Below, piece by piece: positions 33,845 through 43,546 of a DNA stretch of 64,000 nt. Numbering within the stretch: position 1 is the first letter of the stretch; each line of letters begins with the position of its first letter. Source of the DNA: Staphylococcus sp. NRL 16/872 (GTDB lineage Bacteria > Bacillota > Bacilli > Staphylococcales > Staphylococcaceae); contig NZ_CP119327.1 of the NCBI RefSeq assembly GCF_022815905.2, forward strand, positions 2,170,001-2,234,000, read 5' to 3'. The notes beneath the pieces were generated by a model. It saw only the letters and a list, made by a program, of their open reading frames with translations. It did not search any database and was not told the origin of the DNA. A program made the translations under genes and the position numbers.

Positions 33845-34768
33845 TTATCCTCCTAACTTTTCAATCCACGTATGTTGTGCGCCGGCTTTTTCGGCTGCTG
33901 AAACAATCGCTTTCGCAGTATTTAAATCTCTCGCTAAAATCAGCATACTGCCTCCACGACCGCCTCCTGTTAATTTACCTGCTACTGAGCCATGCTGTTC
34001 TCCTAATTTTAATAACATTTCAATTTTATCGTGACTCACTGTTAACGTACGCAAGTCCGCTTGACATGCGTTAAAAACCTCTGCTAATTGATCAAAGCTG
34101 TGATGCTCAATTGCTTCACTTGCTGAATAAACTAAACTTCCAATATGTTCAACGACTTTCATATACACTTCATCGTTATCACATAAACGGTGTACATCCT
34201 CTACAGCTTGTTTAGTTGATCCTTTAATCCCTGTATCAATGACTACCATATAGCCATCTAAATCAAGTGTTTTTAGTATTTCTACTTCACCTTTTTGATA
34301 CCATACCGGTTGATTGGTTACAATTGTCTTAGTATCTATACCACTTGGTTTACCATGCGCAATGCGTTCTGCCCAATCCGCATGTTCCAATAACTCTTTA
34401 TCTGTTAACGATAAACCTAAGTAATCATAACTTGCTCTAATGAATGCTACCGCTACTGCAGCACTTGAACCTAAACCTCTTGAAGGCGGTAAATTCGCTT
34501 GAATTTTAACTAACAGCGGTTCTTCAACTTTTTTATTTTCAACAAAATGTCCAACTAACGATTTCAAATGTTCTGGTGCATCGTATAAAGGACCATCATA
34601 CACATCACTTTGAATCGCTGAATAGTTACCTTTTTCTAAACTTTCAATAAGCACTTTAACTTTTCCTGAAGTAAATGGGATTGCAATTGCCGGTTGTCCG
34701 AAAGTGACCGCATGCTCCCCGATTAATATTATCTTCCCGTTAGACTCCCCATAGCCACGTTGTACCAT
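33845..34768 (-). CDS. mvaK1: Mevalonate kinase
   Basis: A 307-residue GHMP kinase that phosphorylates mevalonate. Signatures: GKIILIGEHAVTFGQPAIAIP at the start, PPSRGLGSSAAVAVAF as the ATP loop, SGIDTKTI, and GKLTGGGRGGSMLIL as motif 3. First gene of the mvaK1-mvaD-mvaK2 operon. AAAGGTGAG lies seven bases before the ATG. A CodY-like box lies just upstream at 34787-34801. Confidence 0.97.
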   Translation of the reverse strand: MVQRGYGESNGKIILIGEHAVTFGQPAIAIPFTSGKVKVLIESLEKGNYSAIQSDVYDGPLYDAPEHLKSLVGHFVENKKVEEPLLVKIQANLPPSRGLGSSAAVAVAFIRASYDYLGLSLTDKELLEHADWAERIAHGKPSGIDTKTIVTNQPVWYQKGEVEILKTLDLDGYMVVIDTGIKGSTKQAVEDVHRLCDNDEVYMKVVEHIGSLVYSASEAIEHHSFDQLAEVFNACQADLRTLTVSHDKIEMLLKLGEQHGSVAGKLTGGGRGGSMLILARDLNTAKAIVSAAEKAGAQHTWIEKLGG

Positions 34769-34786
34769 GATATCTCACCTTTAATA

Positions 34787-34801
34787 TTCTTTCTGAAAAT
34801 T
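34787..34801 (-). promoter_or_regulatory. Weak CodY-box-like sequence before mvaK1
   Basis: TTCTTTCTGAAAATT agrees at 12 of 15 positions with AATTTTCWGAAAATT. It is in the leader 19-33 nt upstream of the mvaK1 start. One such match can easily occur by chance in AT-rich DNA. Confidence 0.25.
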
Positions 34802-35301
34802 ATTTCGAGGCACGCATACGCATTTAAATAGTATATAACCTCAATTATGATAACGTACTTTTACGTTTATTTAATAGTTATTGTCAATCTACTGTCATTT
34901 TATAACAATTAAGTTTAATACCGTTGGAGTATGTTTATATATCAAAAAAATTCAATAAAAATGTATGTTATAAAACTCATATCAATAAATAGTATAAAAC
35001 TTTGTCAAAATTAGTTCAAAACTTAAAAATATTTATACCCTAATTTTGAATTTATTAACATCGTTAAAACACTTAATTTGTGTTAAACAATACTTATATA
35101 TTATCTAAAAGCTACTCATTGGAATAATATATCTCTTTTTCTACTATTTTGAAAATACAGGATGATATTGTATTTTTGAATTTTTCAAATATAAAATTCC
35201 ACTTTTACTTAAATTAATCCACCTAGACTATATTACTATAAAAATAAGTAGGAATATAGCACTTTGTAATAATTCCAATGTATTATTCTACTTATTTTTC
35301 G
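34802..35301. other. AT-rich intergenic region, no gene seen
   Basis: About 500 nt between mvaK1 and the lipL terminator, very AT-rich on both strands. I see no open frame with a ribosome site, no repeat shared with other intergenic regions of the window and no stable hairpin. It should hold the mva promoter; a minus-strand TTGACA at about 34883-34888 is a possible -35. Confidence 0.5.
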
Positions 35302-35348
35302 AAAAAAAAGAGGCTTATTATTACTTCAAAAGTAATAAAAACCTCTTT
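35302..35348 (-). terminator. lipL terminator
   Basis: Stem AAAGAGG...TTATTACTTT / AAAGTAATAATAAGCCTCTTT with an inner bulge, followed by a T-run on the minus strand, 23 nt after the stop at 35371. Confidence 0.8.
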
Positions 35349-35370
35349 GTGATATTTATTCAATTAACGC

Positions 35371-36213
35371 TTACTTCTCATCCATTGAACGTGTCATTTT
35401 TTCATTACGATCAATCATTCTATCGAAATAACCTTCGTAACGTATCCATTCATCCTCTGTAATTGGATTCATATTCAAATTACCACCTAAATCTTTAATG
35501 GCATGCAATAATTGAAACATGACATCTTGGACTTTAATTTCACGTCCTAATAATGTCTCTAAAGACGCCATACAGCTAGGTTGAATGTCTGGATATTTAA
35601 ACTTAGTTGTTTCACCTTTCAGCGCACGTTCATAAAAAACACGCATCATTTCTGCACGTTCTGAACCAGATCCTTCAACACAAAGGTAGATTTGGACAGC
35701 AATACCTCCACGTACACGACGTTGAGATATACCTGCAAACTTCTTGCCATCAATGCTTAAGTCGAACTTACCTGGGCAATACGAATGTTCAATTTCTTTC
35801 GTATCTATTTCGATATCTTCATTCTCAAACATTTTACACATCAATAAATACATCACGGTGAATGCTTCATCAATAGTCGTTTCAGTTTGACCTTTAAAGA
35901 TAAGAGAAATATTCAAAACACCTTGATCGAGCACTACCCCCAGGCCTCCAGAGTTCCTAACTATCGCATTATAACCGATTTCATCAGTTAAATACTGAAT
36001 ACCATCTTTTAAAAATGGCAAGCGTGAATCATGAATACCTAGAATAACGGTGTGCTGATGAATCCAAGTTCTCACAACGTTGCAAGATAGGTCTTTACCT
36101 ACACTTTCTGAAAACGTGTCATCAAATGCAAATGACTGCATTGGCGCTAAACCAGACGTATGATCAATGTAACGCCAATCAATGTCATTAAAATATTTGC
36201 TTGCTAAATCCAT
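35371..36213 (-). CDS. lipL: Lipoyl-[GcvH]:protein amidotransferase (LipL)
   Basis: A 280-residue member of the biotin/lipoate protein ligase fold. RNSGGLGVVLDQGVLNISLI carries the lipoyl-binding R(R/N)SGG motif, and SYCPGKFDLSIDGKKFAG includes Cys146, at the place of the catalytic Cys of LipL amidotransferases, and the conserved Lys. LipL moves lipoyl or octanoyl groups from GcvH to E2 subunits. The gene directly abuts pta (stop of pta and ATG overlap at 36213), an arrangement shared with Bacillus ywfL-pta and S. aureus. Confidence 0.9.
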   Translation of the reverse strand: MDLASKYFNDIDWRYIDHTSGLAPMQSFAFDDTFSESVGKDLSCNVVRTWIHQHTVILGIHDSRLPFLKDGIQYLTDEIGYNAIVRNSGGLGVVLDQGVLNISLIFKGQTETTIDEAFTVMYLLMCKMFENEDIEIDTKEIEHSYCPGKFDLSIDGKKFAGISQRRVRGGIAVQIYLCVEGSGSERAEMMRVFYERALKGETTKFKYPDIQPSCMASLETLLGREIKVQDVMFQLLHAIKDLGGNLNMNPITEDEWIRYEGYFDRMIDRNEKMTRSMDEK

Positions 36214-37202
36214 TATTGTAATGTTTGAGCAGCAGTGATGATTGATAAGTTATAAACGTCTTCAGTTGAGCAACCACGAGATAAGTCATTAACAGGTGAA
36301 TTTAAACCTTGTAATACAGGACCAACAGCATCGAATCCACCTAAACGTTGTGCAATTTTGTATCCAATGTTACCAGCTTCTAAGCTTGGGAATACAAATA
36401 CGTTTGCATCACCTTGGATTTTAGCGCCTGGTGCTTTTTTCTCAGCAACAGCTGGAACGATAGCAGCGTCGAATTGGAATTCACCATCGATAACTACGTT
36501 GTCTAATCCTTCAGATTCAACTTTTTCTTGAGCTAATTTAACTGCGTTAGCAACTTTCTCAACATCGTCAGATTTCGCAGAACCTTTAGTTGAGAAGCTT
36601 AACATAGCTACGCGTGGGTCCATGCCAAAGCTTTTAGCAGATTTTGCACTTTCAACAGCGATTTCAGCTAAATCAGAAGATTCTAATGTTGGGTTGATTG
36701 CGCAATCACCAAATACATATTGTTGGTCATCTTTAATCATAAAGAAGATACCAGAAGTTTTAGATACACCTGGTTTAGTTTTAATGATTTGTAATGCAGG
36801 GCGAACAGTATCACCAGTAGAATGTGCAGCACCACTTACTAAACCTTCAGCATGACCAGCATAAACTAACATTGTACCGAAATAGTTAACGTTGTCTAAT
36901 AATTCTTTAGCTTGTTCTTCAGTTGCTTTGCCTTTACGACGTTCAACAAAAGATTTAACCAATTCAGGTTTTAATTCACTTGTAGAAGGATTAATAACTT
37001 CGATATTTGAAATATCTAATCCTTTTTCTTCCGCTAATTGTTTAATTTTATCGTTATCACCTAAAACGATTGGTGTTACGTAGTCAGTTGCTTGTAATTT
37101 TGTAGCAGCCGTTAATACACGTTCATCTTCACCTTCAGGTAATACGATTTTTACATTTTTTCCTGAAAGTTTTTCTTGTAATACATCTAATAAACTAGAC
37201 AT
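36213..37202 (-). CDS. pta: Phosphate acetyltransferase
   Basis: A 329-residue enzyme interconverting acetyl-CoA and acetyl phosphate. KIVLPEGEDERVLTAA at the N-terminus, SGAAHSTGDTVRPALQII, and SFSTKGSAKSDDVEKV (Ser/Arg-binding region) are classic Pta features, and the short 329-residue form is the one used by Gram-positives. It controls overflow of acetate and the acetyl-phosphate pool. It is the first gene of a pta-lipL unit, with a GGAGGGCAT site before the ATG, and divergent from hemQ. Confidence 0.97.
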   Translation of the reverse strand: MSSLLDVLQEKLSGKNVKIVLPEGEDERVLTAATKLQATDYVTPIVLGDNDKIKQLAEEKGLDISNIEVINPSTSELKPELVKSFVERRKGKATEEQAKELLDNVNYFGTMLVYAGHAEGLVSGAAHSTGDTVRPALQIIKTKPGVSKTSGIFFMIKDDQQYVFGDCAINPTLESSDLAEIAVESAKSAKSFGMDPRVAMLSFSTKGSAKSDDVEKVANAVKLAQEKVESEGLDNVVIDGEFQFDAAIVPAVAEKKAPGAKIQGDANVFVFPSLEAGNIGYKIAQRLGGFDAVGPVLQGLNSPVNDLSRGCSTEDVYNLSIITAAQTLQ

Positions 37203-37377
37203 AATGCCCTCCTAAATAATTTCATAATAATATTTTGCAACCTAATTATACTGTATTTGTTACGAGATTTCCATTTCACCAATTTGTAATCATTTAGGTG
37301 TGTTTCACATTTCTCTTTATGATAAAATTTAAGCTGTATTAAATGATAAATATCATATCTTAAAGGAGCGATAAATT

Positions 37378-38127
37378 ATGAGTGAAGCAGCCGAAACATT
37401 AGATGGTTGGTATAGTCTTCATTTATTTTACGCTGTAGATTGGGCCACTTTCCGATTAGTGCCTGAAGATGAGCGTGAAGCAATGATTAACGAATTCAAA
37501 TCATTTATTAATGACAAAGCAAGTGCTAGAGATGAACACGCTGGTGACTACGCGTTATATAACATTACTGGACAAAAAGCAGACATCTTATTATGGTACT
37601 TACGTCCAGAAATGAAAGAATTAAATGCGATTGAAAATGAATTAAATAAACTTCGCATTGCTGATTTCTTCATTCAAACTTATTCATATGTATCAGTTAT
37701 TGAATTAGGTAACTATTTAGCTGGTAAATCCGATGAAGATCCTTACCAAAATCCACATATAAAAGCTCGTTTATATCCTGAATTACCTAGATCAGAGTAT
37801 ATCTGTTTCTACCCAATGGATAAACGTCGTAACGAAACATATAACTGGTATATGTTACCAATGGAAGAACGTAAAAAATTAATGTATAACCATGGTATGA
37901 TTGGCCGTCAATACGCTGGTAAAATCAAACAATTCATCACTGGTTCAGTAGGTTTCGATGACTTTGAATGGGGCGTAACATTATTTGCAGATGACGTTTT
38001 ACAATTCAAAAAAATCGTCTATGAAATGCGCTTCGATGAAACGACAGCACGCTACGGCGAGTTCGGTAGTTTCTACATTGGCCATATTTTAAAAACAGAC
38101 GATTTCGAAAGATTCTTCGCAATTTAA
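37378..38127 (+). CDS. hemQ: HemQ, coproheme decarboxylase
   Basis: A 249-residue chlorite-dismutase-family protein. In Gram-positives it decarboxylates coproheme III to heme b, the final step of the coproporphyrin-dependent route. The typical segments [14 protein letters not shown], the Tyr-bearing [35 protein letters not shown], the proximal region [15 protein letters not shown] with His, and [10 protein letters not shown] are present. It lacks the distal Arg of true chlorite dismutases. Length and synteny (divergent from pta) are as in S. aureus. The start has AAGGAGCG. Confidence 0.96.
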   Translation: MSEAAETLDGWYSLHLFYAVDWATFRLVPEDEREAMINEFKSFINDKASARDEHAGDYALYNITGQKADILLWYLRPEMKELNAIENELNKLRIADFFIQTYSYVSVIELGNYLAGKSDEDPYQNPHIKARLYPELPRSEYICFYPMDKRRNETYNWYMLPMEERKKLMYNHGMIGRQYAGKIKQFITGSVGFDDFEWGVTLFADDVLQFKKIVYEMRFDETTARYGEFGSFYIGHILKTDDFERFFAI

Positions 38128-38186
38128 TATTATCTACAACCTGAGACTAACCTCTCAGATAAATAATTGCATATTTAGTTTGACTT

Positions 38187-38218
38187 AAATGGTTTCTATC
38201 TTAAGGTAGAAACCATTT
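38187..38218 (+). terminator. hemQ terminator
   Basis: Perfect 12-bp stem AAATGGTTTCTA / TAGAAACCATTT with an eight-base loop followed by ATTATAT, 60 nt after the stop. T-run weak. Confidence 0.7.
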
Positions 38219-38279
38219 ATTATATTGAAAGTAGATTAGCAAAATTTGTTTAAAAAATGGTTAAAGTAAGAATTAATGA

Positions 38280-38655
38280 ATATAAATGCTTTAGATGTCA
38301 GGTAAAGAATCCTAGAGATGAACAGCGAATTGCGTTGTACGAGACATGAGAGAAAATAATTTGATTAACTTAAATGTTTACACACTTAAGTAAGTAGTTC
38401 TAATGATTAAAATCGAAGAACTACTTTATAAGACTACAGGCTTAAGCCTTTCCCGCAAGAAAGCGTCACAACAAAATGAGTAACATTCATCTAAGAACTG
38501 CTTTAGAAGATTTTAGAAATCTCCACAGATTTATCTGTGAGGAATTTCTGGCTGAAACTGTACCCTAGCCAAGCGCCCCAACTTAAGTGAAATGACAATC
38601 CATTTAAGAACCACTCAACTTAAACGAGTGAACATCTATCTAAGAACGCCTTTTA
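38280..38655. repeat. Dispersed modular intergenic repeat (hemQ-thrE region)
   Basis: No gene is visible from 38128 to 39059. A mosaic of short modules lies here: GTAGTTCTAA-type boxes, ACTACAGGCTTAAGCC followed by CCGCAAGAAAGCGT, CAACTTAAGTG and ATCTAAGAACT. The same modules reappear at 44451-44830 (partly reversed) and 46733-47430. The remainder, 38700-39059, is AT-rich and probably holds the promoter of the next gene (TATAAT near 39039). Confidence 0.7.
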
Positions 38656-38659
38656 ACAC

Positions 38660-38692
38660 AATAGCCCGTAGATTCAACATCTACGGGCTATT
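38660..38692 (+). terminator. Orphan terminator-like hairpin next to the repeat block
   Basis: Perfect 13-bp GC-containing stem AATAGCCCGTAGA / TCTACGGGCTATT with seven-base loop and short T/A tracts, over 500 nt from either gene. It may end read-through or an unknown short RNA from the repeat block. Confidence 0.6.
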
Positions 38693-39074
38693 TCCTATCA
38701 TCTATATATAATTAAATATTATTTGTTAAGGAAAAGTACACTTCTATCTCAAAGTGTACTTCGTGTAGTTTGTTTGGGAGAACTTAATTACTACTCTGAA
38801 CGTTAACATTATGAAAAATATTGTCGCTACCCAATATTATTCACAAATTGTTAACTAATTATTATTTAACCTGATTGTAATATTTTGAAACATTATAACG
38901 AAAAGTTGTTAATTATTTTTTAATTAAGTATGTCACAACTTTATGTTAACAAATTCTTATTAATTAACATTAACGAATTGTAACCACTTTATTTTTTAAA
39001 TTTACGTCAACTTAGTAGTCTTTTCAATAAGCTTCCACTATAATTATTGTTACATATATATGAATGGTGATGAA

Positions 39075-39830
39075 ATGGAACATATAGATACAAATGAAAA
39101 ATTAATAAAAGACGTAGTAATGATTGCCGGACGTATTTTACTTGAATCCGGTGCTGAAGGTACACGCGTTGAAGATACAATGACTCGCATTGCTCGTAAA
39201 TTAGGTTATTCTGAAAGTAATAGTTTCGTTACAAATACAGTTATTCAATTCACATTACACAATGAATCCTATCCACGAATTTTTAGAATAAATTCTCGCG
39301 ATACCAATTTAATTAAAATTTCACAAGTTAATGAAATTTCGCGACAAATTACAAAAGGGAAGATTTCCCTTGAAGAGGCAAAAGCTAAACTCGAACATAT
39401 TTATGTTGCGAAAAGAGATAGTAGCTTAACGTTTAAAGGTATTGCGGCCGCTATTATTGCTATAAGTTTTCTTTATTTGCAAGGTGGACAACTTATCGAT
39501 GTCTTCACTGCCTTATTAGCTGGTGGATTGGGTTATTTAGTCGTTGAGATTTTAGATCGCAAATTGCATGCCCAATTTATACCAGAATTCATTGGTTCAT
39601 TAGTCATTGGCATTATTTCAGTTTTAGGACACTCTATAGTCCCTACCGGTAATTTAGCGACGATTATTATCGCTTCAGTGATGCCGATTGTTCCTGGAGT
39701 GCTGATTACCAATGCTATTCAAGATTTATTTGGTGGACACATGTTGATGTTTACGACGAAATCACTTGAAGCACTTGTGACCTCTTTTGGTATTGGCGCA
39801 GGTGTAGGTTCAGTATTAATTTTAGTTTAG
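39075..39830 (+). CDS. Threonine/serine exporter family, N-terminal half (ThrE domain)
   Basis: A 251-residue membrane protein with the ThrE (DUF1212) fold: a cytosolic N-terminal domain (residues about 1-110, including GAEGTRVEDTMTRIA) followed by about five membrane helices. In Corynebacterium ThrE both halves are one polypeptide; here the C-terminal half is the next gene, 12 nt downstream. Probable exporter of Thr/Ser or similar metabolites. I chose the ATG at 39075 for the GGTGATG ahead of it; an ATG at 39060 lies only about 15 nt after the predicted TATAAT. Confidence 0.85.
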   Translation: MEHIDTNEKLIKDVVMIAGRILLESGAEGTRVEDTMTRIARKLGYSESNSFVTNTVIQFTLHNESYPRIFRINSRDTNLIKISQVNEISRQITKGKISLEEAKAKLEHIYVAKRDSSLTFKGIAAAIIAISFLYLQGGQLIDVFTALLAGGLGYLVVEILDRKLHAQFIPEFIGSLVIGIISVLGHSIVPTGNLATIIIASVMPIVPGVLITNAIQDLFGGHMLMFTTKSLEALVTSFGIGAGVGSVLILV

Positions 39831-39842
39831 GAGTATGCACAT

Positions 39843-40295
39843 ATGTTTTGGTTATTAAATTTATTATTTAGTTATACCGCTTCACTGTTTTTCTGTGTCA
39901 TATTTGACGCTCCTAGAAGATTATATCTTTCCTGTGGTTTTGTAGGAGCATTTGGTTGGATGGTTTACATTCTGTTCTTCCAAGGCTTAAATATTCATAC
40001 CATTTATTCTAGTTTCTTTGGTAGCTTTGCTTTAGGTCTTATCAGTCACTACATGGCTCGTAAAAAAAGAGAACCTGCAATTATATTCATGGTTCCGGGA
40101 ATTATCCCTCTTGTACCTGGGGGCCTCGCTTTTGACGCAACTAAAAACTTAGTATTATTGGAATTTGGTAGAGCGATTAATACGATGCTTGAAGTAACAT
40201 TAATTGCTGGTGCCATTGCGCTCGGTTTATTATTTGCCGATCAAATTTCTAAAATTGTCGCATCGGGATTTGTACGTAGACGTAAACGTATTTAA
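39843..40295 (+). CDS. Threonine/serine exporter family, C-terminal half (DUF3815)
   Basis: A 150-residue membrane protein with five hydrophobic segments, corresponding to the C-terminal ThrE_2/DUF3815 half. MVPGIIPLVPGGLAFDATKN is a recognisable family stretch (PGxxPLVPG). It follows the N-terminal half with a 12-nt gap and AGGAGTATG site, implying one operon and a two-subunit transporter. The transcript ends at the strong terminator at 40306-40351. Confidence 0.88.
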   Translation: MFWLLNLLFSYTASLFFCVIFDAPRRLYLSCGFVGAFGWMVYILFFQGLNIHTIYSSFFGSFALGLISHYMARKKREPAIIFMVPGIIPLVPGGLAFDATKNLVLLEFGRAINTMLEVTLIAGAIALGLLFADQISKIVASGFVRRRKRI

Positions 40296-40305
40296 TATAT
40301 AAAAC

Positions 40306-40351
40306 AAGTGCATGACATTGAACAAAGCGACGTTCAATGTCATGCACTTTT
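40306..40351. terminator. Bidirectional terminator between the exporter and amino acid permease genes
   Basis: 18-bp perfect stem AAGTGCATGACATTGAAC and its complement with an eight-base loop, bordered by A-run and T-run. It lies between two convergent genes (stops at 40295 and 40379) and serves both. Confidence 0.9.
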
Positions 40352-40378
40352 ATATGTTTGTTAACACTTATATATGAT

Positions 40379-41857
40379 TTATTTGTTTTTATCTTCTATC
40401 ATATCTTCGACCTCATTTTCAGAGCGATTTAAAATCAAGCGACTTAACTCATCGCTATCAATACGTTTCAATTTAGGATAACGTATAACAAAGAAAATTA
40501 AACCAAGGATTAACCAGCCACCTAATGCAATATAAGATGGCAATGAAAGTGAAGCTGGTGAGCCCGGCACTAGTAATAATAGAAGGAAAACGAATGATAT
40601 CACAGAACCAAAAATTGCGAATGTCTTATACACAGGTCCGTACGTATTACTATTCTTATTATAGCTAAATAAGTTAGCTGCTGATAAACATGTAACAAAG
40701 TATGCAATAGATACACCTGTTGATGACATATCTACAATCCATGTTAACGCTGTACGACCCAACCAAGGCGCAATTAATGTTACTGCTACTAAAAAGATAA
40801 TTGCAACGTAAGGTGTTTTATACTTAGGATGCAATCTACTAAATGCTTTAGGCATAATGCCAGAACGTCCCATTGAGAATAACAAACGACTTGCACTCAT
40901 TAAGAAACCATTTAAGCCAGTAAAGATACCCATAATAATTGCAATCGCCAATACACCTAAGCCAAGGTAACCAAAAGCTGTTTGTGTTACAGCACCTGTG
41001 ACCCATAAGTTACCATTAAGACTTGCATTTTTAGTGCTTAACCATCCTGTATAAAGAATCATCACTACATACGTTAATGATGCTGCCAATAAACTATAAA
41101 CGATTAATTTAAATGTTTTATTAGGTGAAAAGTTGAATTCCTCAGCAGTTTGTGGAATATTATCGAAACCTACATAAGCCCATGGCGCCACAGCGACAAT
41201 CATAATGATAGATGTAAACCATCCGCTCTTAGGATTCGCTAATGGTTGTAAATTACTAAAACTAAAGTTATGGCCAAAGAATGAACCAAAGAACATTAAT
41301 AAGACTACAATCACCATTGCTACACAGAAATAATATTGTAGCGATCCTGAGACACTTGCCCCACGAATAGCAATGAACATAAATACAAGTAACAAGACCG
41401 TTGCAATGATAATCTCAGTGATGTAAACATCCCATCCTGCGACTGTATAGAGCTTCCCATTATTTAATAAATCTGGTAACAAGAATTTGACTAATAAACT
41501 AAATGCAGTAGCGTTTAAAGCGACTACACAGACATAACCAAACGTTAAAAACCAAGATGAGAAGAAACTCACATATCTTCCAAAACTCAAATAACTAAAT
41601 GCAAACGCGCCACCTGATACAGGAAATTTTTCAACTAAGGCACCGTAACTTACCGCGATTAAAATCATCAGTAATGCACCGATGACAATCCCTATTGATG
41701 CAGCAATAGGCCCAGATTGTTTAATCCAATCTCCTGGCAAGATAAAAGCGCCCCAGCCAATACAAGAACCATAGGCAATCGCCCATACAAATTTTTCTGA
41801 GAGGTTCTGTTTTAAATCGCCTCTATCTATATTCTGTTTTTGATTTTTATCTTCCAT
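40379..41857 (-). CDS. APC-family amino acid permease
   Basis: A 492-residue transporter with 12 predicted helices. WAIAYGSCIGWGAFILPGDW carries the APC substrate-binding unwound TM1 (GxGxx pattern, here CIGWGAF), and VSYGALVEKFPVSGGAFAFSY is typical of TM3. The C-terminus after the last helix is short and charged (SDELSRLILNRSENEVED). The substrate is unknown. Its ribosome site (GAGGTGAG) lies in the 3' arm of a hairpin shared with the end of the DUF423 gene. Confidence 0.88.
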   Translation of the reverse strand: MEDKNQKQNIDRGDLKQNLSEKFVWAIAYGSCIGWGAFILPGDWIKQSGPIAASIGIVIGALLMILIAVSYGALVEKFPVSGGAFAFSYLSFGRYVSFFSSWFLTFGYVCVVALNATAFSLLVKFLLPDLLNNGKLYTVAGWDVYITEIIIATVLLLVFMFIAIRGASVSGSLQYYFCVAMVIVVLLMFFGSFFGHNFSFSNLQPLANPKSGWFTSIIMIVAVAPWAYVGFDNIPQTAEEFNFSPNKTFKLIVYSLLAASLTYVVMILYTGWLSTKNASLNGNLWVTGAVTQTAFGYLGLGVLAIAIIMGIFTGLNGFLMSASRLLFSMGRSGIMPKAFSRLHPKYKTPYVAIIFLVAVTLIAPWLGRTALTWIVDMSSTGVSIAYFVTCLSAANLFSYNKNSNTYGPVYKTFAIFGSVISFVFLLLLLVPGSPASLSLPSYIALGGWLILGLIFFVIRYPKLKRIDSDELSRLILNRSENEVEDMIEDKNK

Positions 41858-41863
41858 AAAATA

Positions 41864-41902
41864 AACTCACCTCAAGTACCCTTTATACCCTTGAAGTGAG
41901 TT
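41864..41902 (-). promoter_or_regulatory. Hairpin that both ends the DUF423 transcript and covers the permease ribosome site
   Basis: Stem AACTCACTTCAAG / CTTGAGGTGAGTT on the minus strand (13 bp, one G-U pair) around a 13-nt loop, followed by TTATTTT. Its 3' arm contains GAGGTGAG, the ribosome site of the permease whose ATG starts eight bases later (41857). Read-through transcripts would have this site paired. Confidence 0.6.
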
Positions 41903-41936
41903 TTTTAACCTATGAATATCCTATTTAATAATAAAT

Positions 41937-42308
41937 TTAACCTACAAATTTAAATGTAGAGATGATTAACATTAACCAGCCTACGATGAACAATACGCCA
42001 CCAATTGGTGTAATAGCACCTAAAATGCGTATTTGTGTTAATGCTAAAATATATAGTGAACCACTAAAGAACACAACTCCTAAGAATATAAGCCATCCAG
42101 CCCAATTGACGTTAATTGAAGTTGTACCACTAATGACCCCAATAATTAATAAGCCAAGTCCATGATACATTTGATAATTCACAGCTTTTTCCCATACAGA
42201 CATATACTTGTCCGACAATTTGCCTTCTAAGCCGTGTGCACCAAAGGCTCCCGTACCTACAGCCATCATCGTACATAACGCTCCTAAAATTATGAATACT
42301 TTCATCAT
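41937..42308 (-). CDS. DUF423 family membrane protein
   Basis: A 123-residue protein with four membrane helices, belonging to DUF423 (YwdK-like). The motif [21 protein letters not shown], with the conserved GAFGAHGL, and [16 protein letters not shown] are family signatures. AAGGAGG precedes the ATG at 42308 (Met-Met start). It is the final gene of the ung-DUF5327-DUF423 group; genes of this kind are adjacent to ung in Bacillus too. Function unknown. Confidence 0.92.
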   Translation of the reverse strand: MMKVFIILGALCTMMAVGTGAFGAHGLEGKLSDKYMSVWEKAVNYQMYHGLGLLIIGVISGTTSINVNWAGWLIFLGVVFFSGSLYILALTQIRILGAITPIGGVLFIVGWLMLIISTFKFVG

Positions 42309-42332
42309 TTACTCTCAACCTCCTTATATCTT

Positions 42333-42734
42333 CTAGAAATCAAATATAGATTCTCCATTACCAACTTCATCATCTGTCACCATTGTGTTCGCTGGTAAAT
42401 TATTATTTTGTGACGATTTCATTGAATCAGGCACCTTGCCACCCATTGCTTCGATTTCAGCCGCAGTAACCTTTGATTTACTTGAAGATGTAGAATAATT
42501 TGTTCCTGAGCTAGTCATTGTATTATTATTTTTTGAAAATGAAGGCGCCGCTGCTGTATCAGTAAAATCATGACTTTTACTTCGACGTGAACTTGTTGTG
42601 ACGTCGTGATTCGCATACAATGATGTCAATGTATGAATTGCATACATATGCTTTTCAAATTCTTGATTATTATTAGCCTCATCCGCTTGTAAAAGTTCGC
42701 GTTCTACTAATTGAATAATTTGTTCTTTATCCAT
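42333..42734 (-). CDS. DUF5327 family protein (YwdI-like)
   Basis: A 133-residue, low-complexity, soluble protein. The N-terminal 45 residues form a helical, acidic domain (DKEQIIQLVERELLQADEAN) and the remainder is Ser/Thr/Asn-rich and looks disordered. It is encoded immediately after ung, with no gap, as ywdI is in Bacillus. Function unknown. Confidence in the family name rests mostly on position and the N-terminal pattern. Confidence 0.78.
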   Translation of the reverse strand: MDKEQIIQLVERELLQADEANNNQEFEKHMYAIHTLTSLYANHDVTTSSRRSKSHDFTDTAAAPSFSKNNNTMTSSGTNYSTSSSKSKVTAAEIEAMGGKVPDSMKSSQNNNLPANTMVTDDEVGNGESIFDF

Positions 42735-43394
42735 CTATTGTTCCTCTCTTTCACACCAGTGAATTGGAGATTTCCCTTTCGCTTCTAAGTATTCATTAGC
42801 ACGTGAATAAGGTTTCGAACCAAAGAAACCTCGATGTGCCGACAAAGGACTAGGATGCGTAGATTTAATGATATGGTGCTTAGACGTATCGATTAATTTT
42901 ATCTTTTGCTGAGCAGGTTTGCCCCATAGAATGAACACGACATCTTCTCGATGGTCTGAAATCGCTTGGATCACTTCATCTGTAAATGTTTCCCAACCAA
43001 TATTTTTATGAGAATGCGCTTCACCTTGACGTACTGTCAACACAGTATTTAATAATAATACACCCTCGCGCGCCCAATCTTGTAAATGGGGCGATGTTCT
43101 AAGACAACCAATATCATCCTCTAATTCTTTATACATATTTCTTAATGATGGTGGAAATTTCGCATTCGGCTGTACCGAGAATGCTAAACCGTGCGCTTGA
43201 TTAGGCCCGTGGTATGGATCTTGCCCTAAAATGACGACCTTAATATCTTCAAACGGCGTTAAATCAAACGCTTGATAAATATTTTCTCTATCTGGATAGA
43301 CGATTTGTGTCGTATATTCTTTTTCTAAAAAATCATGCATGGCTTTGAAATCATGTCTTTCTGTAATGTCATGAAATATTTCTGACCATTCCAT
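42735..43394 (-). CDS. ung: Uracil-DNA glycosylase
   Basis: A 219-residue family-1 UDG that removes uracil from DNA. The catalytic [18 protein letters not shown] (Asp activating water and the uracil-binding Tyr), [10 protein letters not shown] and [12 protein letters not shown] (His and the DNA-intercalating loop) are intact. The ATG at 43394 is preceded by GAGGTG; a GTG three codons upstream is open but overlaps the ribosome site. Matches S. aureus Ung nearly full length. First gene of a three-gene operon. Confidence 0.97.
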   Translation of the reverse strand: MEWSEIFHDITERHDFKAMHDFLEKEYTTQIVYPDRENIYQAFDLTPFEDIKVVILGQDPYHGPNQAHGLAFSVQPNAKFPPSLRNMYKELEDDIGCLRTSPHLQDWAREGVLLLNTVLTVRQGEAHSHKNIGWETFTDEVIQAISDHREDVVFILWGKPAQQKIKLIDTSKHHIIKSTHPSPLSAHRGFFGSKPYSRANEYLEAKGKSPIHWCEREEQ

Positions 43395-43546
43395 CGCTTT
43401 CACCTCATGCCATATTTTAACATAATGTCACTATCATCAGTTATCAATTTCCTACTATTGTATGTATTAGCGCTTGCGCTAGTACCCTTTATTAAAAACA
43501 TGTTATGATAAGTAATAGATTAGAAAACTGTCGGGAGTGAATCAAT

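Noticed and set aside
33290..34074. Plus-strand frames over mvaD and mvaK1
   Set aside because: Antisense shadows of the mevalonate operon, rich in Ala/Ser/Pro from reversed codons, without ribosome sites.
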